From positions 1 to 55,614 of the forward strand of contig NZ_JAVDDS010000027.1 of NCBI RefSeq assembly GCF_030848475.1: DNA of 55,614 nt, written 5' to 3'. How positions within the stretch are numbered: position 1 is the first letter of the stretch; each line of letters opens with the position of its first letter. Below are positions 50,350 through 55,614 of this stretch, piece after piece. The translations under genes and the position numbers were made by a program. Source of the stretch: Herbivorax alkaliphila (GTDB taxonomy: Bacteria; Bacillota; Clostridia; Acetivibrionales; Acetivibrionaceae). Below the pieces are notes generated by a model that saw nothing but the letters and a program-made list of their open reading frames with translations, searched no databases and was not told the DNA's origin.

Positions 50350-52218
50350 GTGACAGGAAACAGCATAAAGTTATCGCCGTTAATCAGTGATGGAATGGTG
50401 TTGCAGCGAAATACACCGGTTAAAATCTGGGGTAGTGCAGCAGCCAATAAAAATTTAGTCTTAGATTTTATAAATAAAAATTACAAGGTTAAATCTGACG
50501 AGAATGGATATTGGGAAGTAGTACTTAATAATTTATCAGCAGGTGGACCTTATACCATGATGATAACCTGTGAAAATCACAGAAAAGTGATAAGTGATAT
50601 TTTAATAGGCGATGTGTGGATTCTGGGTGGACAGTCAAACATGGAACTTCCCATTTTAAGGACTCTGGATTTATATGAAGGTGAAGTTAAAAATGCAAAA
50701 AATTCAAATATTCGTCATTTTGTTGTTCCGCTCTCATATAACTTTCATAAACCTAAAGAAGACATAAGTGGAGGTAATTGGACTTCGGTAAATTCTGAAG
50801 ATATCTATGAATTTAGTGCTGTAGGCTATTTTTTTGCTAAAGTTATTTATGAAAAATATAAAGTTCCCATTGGTTTAATTAGAACTGCAGTAGGTGGGAC
50901 ACCTGCAGAAGCATGGCTTAGTGAGAGAACTCTAACTCATAGATTTAAAAGATTTAAGGCTTCACTAAATAGGTGCAAAAATGATGAGTATGTAAAGAGT
51001 ACAATAGAGACGGAAGAGTGCCGATGTGATAAATGGTACAGTAAAATGGATAAAAAAGATGCTGGATTTAATTCTTGGTTTAGTGAAAATTATGATGATA
51101 GTAGCTGGGATACCATTAATTTACCAAGAAGTTTTAGGGGTACTGACCTTGAGGAAATACGAGGTTCAATTTGGTTTCGAAAAGAAATAAATTTAAATAA
51201 ACATTTTGCTAAAGAGGATGTAAAATTGATTCTTGGAACTTTAGTTGATGGAGATGAAACATATGTTAACGGTGTAAGGGTAGGGAGTACAGGCTATCGC
51301 TATCCTCCTAGGAGATATTCTTTTCCAGCTGAAATTTTAAAAGAGGGAAAGAATGTAATTACTGTAAGGCTTATTACTACAAATAACATTGGTTCATTTA
51401 TTAAGGATATGCCATACAAATTAGTTTTAGGAGAGCATGAAATAGATTTAACCGGTACATGGAAATATTGTGTTGGTGCAAGAATGGAGGAGCTTAAAGA
51501 ATTCACGTTTTTTCAATATAAACCTACTGGAGTATATAACAGTATAATTTATCCACTACGCAAATACAATATTAAAGGGGCATTGTGGTATCAGGGAGAA
51601 TCTAATACAGGTTATCCCTACGACTATAAAGAAATTTTCAGGTCAGTTATAGAAGATTGGAGAAATACTTGGAGTTCAGGAGAATTTCCATTTTTGTTTG
51701 TTCAACTGGCAAATTATGAAGACCCAAATGACAGTAGTATGTGGGCATATTTGAGAGAACAGCAAAGAAGGTCTTTGGAAATACCTAATACAGGAATGGC
51801 AGTGTCAATTGACATAGGAGAATATAATGAACTGCATCCACAGAATAAAAAGGCTGTAGGTGAAAGACTAGCACTTTGGGCAATGAATAAAGCATACAGG
51901 GAAAATTTGATTTGCAGCGGTCCTATCTACAAATACAGTAAGAAGAATAATGATAAAATACAAATATTTTTCGATTATGTAGGCAGTGGACTTATTTCTA
52001 AAGGTTGTAAGTTGAAGGAATTCACTATAAGTGATAAGGATGGAAGATTTTTTAAAGCTGATGCTGTAATAGAAGGAGATACAGTTGTTGTTAGCAGTAA
52101 AGAAATTGATAATCCCGTACATGTTAGATATGCTTGGTCTAACAGCCCTGAGGAGGCTAATCTTTTTAACAGGGAAGGGTTGCCAGCATCACCTTTTACA
52201 ACAGAGGAATTAGAGTGA
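50350..52218 (+). CDS. Sialate O-acetylesterase-like SGNH carbohydrate esterase
   Basis: A 622-residue protein with the split SGNH hydrolase domain of the sialate 9-O-acetylesterase family. The nucleophile Ser is S96 in WILGGQSNMELP, WYQGESNTG is the Asn/Gly block III region, and the catalytic His is H496 in ELHPQNKKAVGERLA. Between them (about 240-375) sits a jelly-roll insert (SFRGTDLEEIRGSIWFRKEI). There is no signal peptide, so it acts inside the cell. In a fibre degrader it more likely deacetylates acetylated xylo- or other oligosaccharides than sialic acid (inference). Start GTG with AAAGGAGGAG. Confidence 0.85.
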   Translation: MTGNSIKLSPLISDGMVLQRNTPVKIWGSAAANKNLVLDFINKNYKVKSDENGYWEVVLNNLSAGGPYTMMITCENHRKVISDILIGDVWILGGQSNMELPILRTLDLYEGEVKNAKNSNIRHFVVPLSYNFHKPKEDISGGNWTSVNSEDIYEFSAVGYFFAKVIYEKYKVPIGLIRTAVGGTPAEAWLSERTLTHRFKRFKASLNRCKNDEYVKSTIETEECRCDKWYSKMDKKDAGFNSWFSENYDDSSWDTINLPRSFRGTDLEEIRGSIWFRKEINLNKHFAKEDVKLILGTLVDGDETYVNGVRVGSTGYRYPPRRYSFPAEILKEGKNVITVRLITTNNIGSFIKDMPYKLVLGEHEIDLTGTWKYCVGARMEELKEFTFFQYKPTGVYNSIIYPLRKYNIKGALWYQGESNTGYPYDYKEIFRSVIEDWRNTWSSGEFPFLFVQLANYEDPNDSSMWAYLREQQRRSLEIPNTGMAVSIDIGEYNELHPQNKKAVGERLALWAMNKAYRENLICSGPIYKYSKKNNDKIQIFFDYVGSGLISKGCKLKEFTISDKDGRFFKADAVIEGDTVVVSSKEIDNPVHVRYAWSNSPEEANLFNREGLPASPFTTEELE

Positions 52219-52282
52219 AAAAATATTGCAAAAGATTAAAATTTGGAGTAGTATATAGTTAGTTAAGCTAACAAGTGAATAT

Positions 52283-52437
52283 TTATTCAAAGGTTTTAAC
52301 ATAAATTAAAAGGGAAACAGGTGAAATTCCTGTACGGTCCCGCCGCTGTAAAAGGGAGGGTTCACAAATGCCACTGGCCTAAAGCTGGGAAGGCGTGAAT
52401 CTTAGGAACTTGAGTCAGAAGACCTGCCTTTGAATAA
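52283..52437 (+). ncRNA. Cobalamin (AdoCbl/B12) riboswitch aptamer
   Basis: P1 is formed by an 11-bp perfect pairing, TTATTCAAAGG (52283-52293) with CCTTTGAATAA (52427-52437). Inside are the class landmarks GGGAAACAGGTGAAATTCCTGT (split here: GGGAAACAGGTG at 52313-52324), CCGCCGCTGT, the conserved TGCCACTGG at 52369-52377, GGGAAGGCG and GAGTCAGAAGACCTGCC near the 3' side. It precedes the btuFCD importer, so vitamin B12 should switch the importer off. It is the only such element I found in the window. Confidence 0.93.
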
Positions 52438-52503
52438 CACCAAAAACTCTACGGGCGATAGGGGGTGTCGTATGATGACTGCTTTTTATGTGTCAAAATA
52501 TTT

Positions 52504-52543
52504 GTAATCCTCTTAATCTAATATGGTTAAGAGGATTACTTTT
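52504..52543 (+). terminator. Riboswitch expression-platform terminator
   Basis: A 13-bp perfect stem (52504-52516 / 52527-52539) with a 10-nt loop and TTTT, 66 bp after the aptamer and 50 bp before btuF. Positioned for premature termination when B12 is bound. ACACC/GGTGT pairing around 52437-52470 may be part of the switching region. Confidence 0.8.
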
Positions 52544-52593
52544 GCTAGAATATGTGATTTTAGAATTAGAAAAATAGAAATGGAGTGTTATTT

Positions 52594-53526
52594 ATGTTTA
52601 AGATAAAAAAGTTACACATTTTTTTACTGGCTATTTTGTTAATATCATTTATAGGGTGTACAACTTCTGTCATTGAAAATGAGCAAACAGAAGTTCCAAG
52701 GAGTGCAGAAGACTTTCCAATGGAGATTGTAGATTCATATAATAGAACTGTTTTAATAGACAGTGAGCCTCAAAGAGTAATATCCATAGGGCCAAATATG
52801 ACAGAAACAATATTTGGACTAGGTAAAGAGGACAAGCTAGTTGGCAGGTCAGATTTTTGTGATTTTCCAGAAGAAACAGAAAATATTGATACAGTAGGGT
52901 CAATACAGGAGCCTAGCATTGAAAAGATAGTTGAATTAAAGCCTGACATTGTAATAGTATCTACTCATTTTAACAAAGAAGTGATAGATAAAATAGAAAA
53001 TACAGGTATAAAGATAGTTGCCTTTTATGGAGATGAGAGTTTTGAAGGAGTTTATTCTACTATAGAGAATGTTGGTAGAGTTTTAAATGCAAAGGAAGAG
53101 GCACAAATGGTGGTAGAAGAAATGCAAGAAAAGGTGGAGGATGTTTTAAAAAGAGTAGAGGGCAGACAGCGACCTACTGTATATTATGTTGTGTCTTATG
53201 GTGAAATGGGTGATTATACTGCAGGTGGAGACACATTTATAGGAAAGATGATCGAAATGGCTGGAGGAATAAATGCTGCAAAGGATGCTAAAGGCTGGGG
53301 ATACAGTCTTGAAAAACTGATTGAAAGCAATCCTGACATACTTATTTGTTCAAAATATTATGACTCAAAAGAAGGGATAAAAAACAGTCATGGATATAAG
53401 GATTTAGATGCTGTAAAAAATGAAATGATTTTTGAAATAGACAATAATCTTCTTGACCGTCAGGGAGCAAGGCTGGCAGAGGGGTTAGTTGAGCTTGCGA
53501 AGATAATACATCCAGAGGCATTTTAA
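52594..53526 (+). CDS. btuF: Cobalamin/cobinamide ABC transporter, substrate-binding lipoprotein
   Basis: A 310-residue lipoprotein: signal peptide with lipobox FIGC (Cys at about residue 19), then the two-lobed helical-backbone binding fold (EPQRVISIGPNMTETIFGLGKEDKLVGR, IEKIVELKPDIVIVST, GYSLEKLIESNPDILI). Sequence alone fits siderophore, haem or B12 binders; the cobalamin riboswitch upstream supports B12 or cobinamide. ATG at 52594 chosen because GGAG lies 8 nt before it; a GTG at 52585 overlaps that site. First gene of a three-gene operon. Confidence 0.88.
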   Translation: MFKIKKLHIFLLAILLISFIGCTTSVIENEQTEVPRSAEDFPMEIVDSYNRTVLIDSEPQRVISIGPNMTETIFGLGKEDKLVGRSDFCDFPEETENIDTVGSIQEPSIEKIVELKPDIVIVSTHFNKEVIDKIENTGIKIVAFYGDESFEGVYSTIENVGRVLNAKEEAQMVVEEMQEKVEDVLKRVEGRQRPTVYYVVSYGEMGDYTAGGDTFIGKMIEMAGGINAAKDAKGWGYSLEKLIESNPDILICSKYYDSKEGIKNSHGYKDLDAVKNEMIFEIDNNLLDRQGARLAEGLVELAKIIHPEAF

Positions 53527-53539
53527 ATAGAGGTTGAAA

Positions 53540-54631
53540 ATGATATATACAAGAAGTAAAAAAATAATAATAATAGTTTTATTGTTGCTTATAATTGCTT
53601 TACTTTTTCTTATAGTTAGTTCAGCTACATTTGGTGCTGCAAATATATCTTTTATGAATTCATTAAAGATTTTGTTAAATGCATTAAAGACTGCGTTAGA
53701 AAAAATTCCCTTTTTAGAAATGTCTTTTTTGGAAAGAATGTTGGCTTTAGATGGAGTAGATGAAACACAGAGCTTTATTGTATTGAATTTAAGGCTACCT
53801 AGGATTATTCTTTCAGCATTGATAGGTGCAAGTCTTGCAGTTACAGGAGTGGTACTTCAAGGGATGTTTAAAAACCCAATGGCAGATCCATATGTTTTAG
53901 GAATATCCTCGGGAGCTTCTTTTGGTGCAGCAATAGCAATTGCAGTAGGACTTGACTATACCTTTAAGGGACTTGGGGCTATAACTATATTTGCATTTTT
54001 AGGAGCAGTAATTACTATTATGCTTGTGTATAATATTGCTAGAGAGGGCAATAAGGTGTCGCCAATAACGCTGATACTTGCAGGGATTTCAGTTAGTTTT
54101 ATGTTATCATCTGTAGTATCTCTGATTATGGTATTTAATAGAAGTAAAGTTGAGCATATTGTTTTTTGGGTGATGGGCAGCATATCCTCTGCTAGCTGGA
54201 ATCAGGTGTTGGTACTGCTGCCCATAATTATTATATGTATTGTTATCATAATAGCTTTCTCAAGAGATTTAAATGTAATATCGACAGGTGAAGAGACAGC
54301 TAAAAGTCTAGGTATAGAAGTAGAAAGGCTAAAAAAGATAATGATTGTGGTGTGTTCAATTCTTGTGGCATCCTGTGTTGCTGTAAGTGGAGTAATAGGA
54401 TTTGTAGGGCTTATAATTCCTCATACCATAAGATTGTTGACAGGCTCTGACCATAGAATAATTATTCCATTTTCAGCAATTGGAGGTGCAGCTTTTATGG
54501 TAATTTGCGATACACTCGCAAGAAGTGTGGTACCACCAACAGAAATTCCTGTAGGAGCAATAACTTCAGTTGTTGGAGCACCATATTTTATTTATCTTTT
54601 AAGCAAAAATAAGAAGAAGGTGTATGGATAG
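53540..54631 (+). CDS. btuC: Cobalamin/iron-type ABC transporter permease (FecCD family)
   Basis: A 363-residue membrane protein with about ten helices and the FecCD/BtuC motifs: LRLPRIILSALIGASLAVTGVVLQGMFKNPMADPYVLGISSGASFGAA (in parts: LRLPRIILSALIGA, MADPYVLGISSGASF), the ATPase-coupling GEETAKSLGIEVERLKK and VSGVIGFVGLIIPHTIRLLTG. It forms the dimeric channel for the lipoprotein above. Start ATG at 53540 after AGAGG; a TTG at 53534 is possible. Its stop touches the ATPase start. Confidence 0.92.
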   Translation: MIYTRSKKIIIIVLLLLIIALLFLIVSSATFGAANISFMNSLKILLNALKTALEKIPFLEMSFLERMLALDGVDETQSFIVLNLRLPRIILSALIGASLAVTGVVLQGMFKNPMADPYVLGISSGASFGAAIAIAVGLDYTFKGLGAITIFAFLGAVITIMLVYNIAREGNKVSPITLILAGISVSFMLSSVVSLIMVFNRSKVEHIVFWVMGSISSASWNQVLVLLPIIIICIVIIIAFSRDLNVISTGEETAKSLGIEVERLKKIMIVVCSILVASCVAVSGVIGFVGLIIPHTIRLLTGSDHRIIIPFSAIGGAAFMVICDTLARSVVPPTEIPVGAITSVVGAPYFIYLLSKNKKKVYG

Positions 54632-55414
54632 ATGGAAGAAAAAAGCATGATTAATATAAAAGGTTTGCATTGGTCTTATGGAAATGAAAAAGTATTAGAT
54701 GATATAGATATTGATTTTTCTAAAAACAACATTTATGGAATAATAGGTCCAAATGGTTCAGGGAAAACAACGCTTTTAAAGAATATAACACGAAGTCTAA
54801 TGCCGAAAAACAAAAGCATATATTTATTTGAAAAAGATATAATCGCTTTTTCAAACAGAGAACTGGCAAAAATCATTTCATATGTACCTCAAAATACCAG
54901 TTTAGAGTTTGAGTTTTCAGTAATGGATATTGTTTTGATGGGAAGAACACCTTATTTAAAAAGACTTCAGTCAGAGAGTTTTAATGATATTGAAATAGCA
55001 GAAAATTCAATGAAGATGACAAATACATGGAAATTAAGAAATAAAAACATAGGGAATATAAGTGGAGGAGAGAGACAGAGAGTAATTATTGCAAGGGCTT
55101 TATCACAACAGAGTGAAATTATGCTTTTAGATGAACCAGTTTCCCAGCTAGACATACACCATCAGGTTGAAATTTTAAACATATTAAAGAGTTTAAAGTT
55201 AGAAAAGAAAGTTACAGTTATTATGAGTCTTCATGACCTTAATCTAGCTTCACAGTACTGTGATAAGCTTATACTTATGGATGAAGGAAAAATAGTTAAA
55301 AAGGGCTTTCCAAAAGAGGTAATAAAAAGAGAGAATATTGAAAAAGTGTATGGGATAAAGGTTGATATAATAAAAAATCCAATAAATGAAAAGCCCCATA
55401 TTATATTGTATTGA
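54632..55414 (+). CDS. btuD: Cobalamin/iron-type ABC transporter ATP-binding protein
   Basis: A 260-residue ATPase with Walker A GPNGSGKTT (39-47), the Q-loop in YVPQNT, signature ISGGERQRV, Walker B MLLDEPVSQLD, and switch His in SLHDLNLA, as in the FecE/BtuD group. It starts directly after the permease stop, with GGA 4 nt before the ATG; the two are surely coupled. A later ATG (54647) would give MINIKGL and cannot be excluded. Last gene of the operon; the window then ends in AT-rich DNA. Confidence 0.92.
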   Translation: MEEKSMINIKGLHWSYGNEKVLDDIDIDFSKNNIYGIIGPNGSGKTTLLKNITRSLMPKNKSIYLFEKDIIAFSNRELAKIISYVPQNTSLEFEFSVMDIVLMGRTPYLKRLQSESFNDIEIAENSMKMTNTWKLRNKNIGNISGGERQRVIIARALSQQSEIMLLDEPVSQLDIHHQVEILNILKSLKLEKKVTVIMSLHDLNLASQYCDKLILMDEGKIVKKGFPKEVIKRENIEKVYGIKVDIIKNPINEKPHIILY

Positions 55415-55614
55415 AGATATGTTTAAGTTTCTGAAATATTGTTCTTTACGTTTAATATGTACACCCTAAAGTAAATTAAAAGTAGTATTTAAATTGACAA
55501 GAAATTATTGTATAATTAAAGTAAATACAATTAATTTGAAAAACACAAAAATTAGCATTAGTAAATAGGTTTAAGTTGTAGTTTTCTTTTAAAAAGAAAA
55601 GCAAGACAATTAGT
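55415..55614 (+). other. AT-rich intergenic end of window
   Basis: No coding frame or stable hairpin is visible. TTGACA (55494-55499) and TATAAT (55511-55516) are both present but only 11 bp apart, too close to form one promoter; TTTAAA at 55488 would give the TATAAT box a 17-bp spacing. A promoter for a gene beyond the window is plausible. Confidence 0.35.

Noticed and set aside
55494-55516. TTGACA and TATAAT near the window end as one promoter
   Set aside because: Spacing is 11 bp, too short for sigma-A; only a weaker alternative -35 is available.

Overview
The window comes from an AT-rich, spore-forming, plant-fibre-degrading member of the Clostridia. Low GC, a YunB sporulation gene, an LTA-synthase-type sulfatase, an oxygen-independent (early cobalt insertion) cobalamin route, and two dockerin-bearing secreted proteins (a GH5 cellulase and an expansin) point to a cellulosome-producing anaerobe. 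The species cannot be fixed from the sequence alone.

Layout. 0-5.5 kb: a small membrane protein, a LOG-type nucleotidase, then a YtrA-like GntR regulator with an ABC permease, two tandem paralogous membrane-anchored proteins and an ATPase. 5.6-14.4 kb: glutamate 5-kinase, two TolC-like coiled-coil proteins, a class A penicillin-binding protein, an XRE regulator, YunB, and an M23 peptidase/bactofilin pair. 14.8-39.6 kb: a large tetrapyrrole cluster, cbiC-cbiD-cbiET-cbiL-cbiF // cbiG-hemA-cbiH-cbiJ-sirC-hemC-cobA/hemD-hemB // hemL-cbiX-cbiA. It encodes every step from glutamyl-tRNA to cobyrinic acid a,c-diamide. It is broken twice by unrelated DNA: an ATPase remnant plus a DUF2254 gene at 19.2-21.3 kb, and a 7-kb accessory block at 29.5-36.4 kb. 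39.7-47.7 kb: a mostly minus-strand polysaccharide region (dockerin GH5, LTA-synthase-like sulfatase, GH43, dockerin-expansin) with pyruvate kinase on the plus strand. 48-52.2 kb: YjbQ, YggT, AbrB, an AEC transporter and an SGNH acetylesterase. 52.3-55.4 kb: a cobalamin riboswitch with terminator in front of a btuFCD-type importer.

Most notable. (1) Downstream of hemB lies a small secreted caspase-like (His/Cys) protein beside a secreted PepSY/propeptide-like protein. They are bracketed by direct repeats that include 277 bp of the hemB 3' end without mismatch. (2) A family of long palindromes with the core GGGGACGGTTCT has entered genes of the cobalamin cluster and now encodes the C-termini of CbiD and CobA/HemD and part of the N-terminus of CbiG. 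(3) Two duplicated gene pairs keep nucleotide-identical 5' ends while the rest has diverged. One pair carries hairpins with compensatory base-pair changes.

All functional calls are from reading sequence and recalled family motifs; no database search was run.
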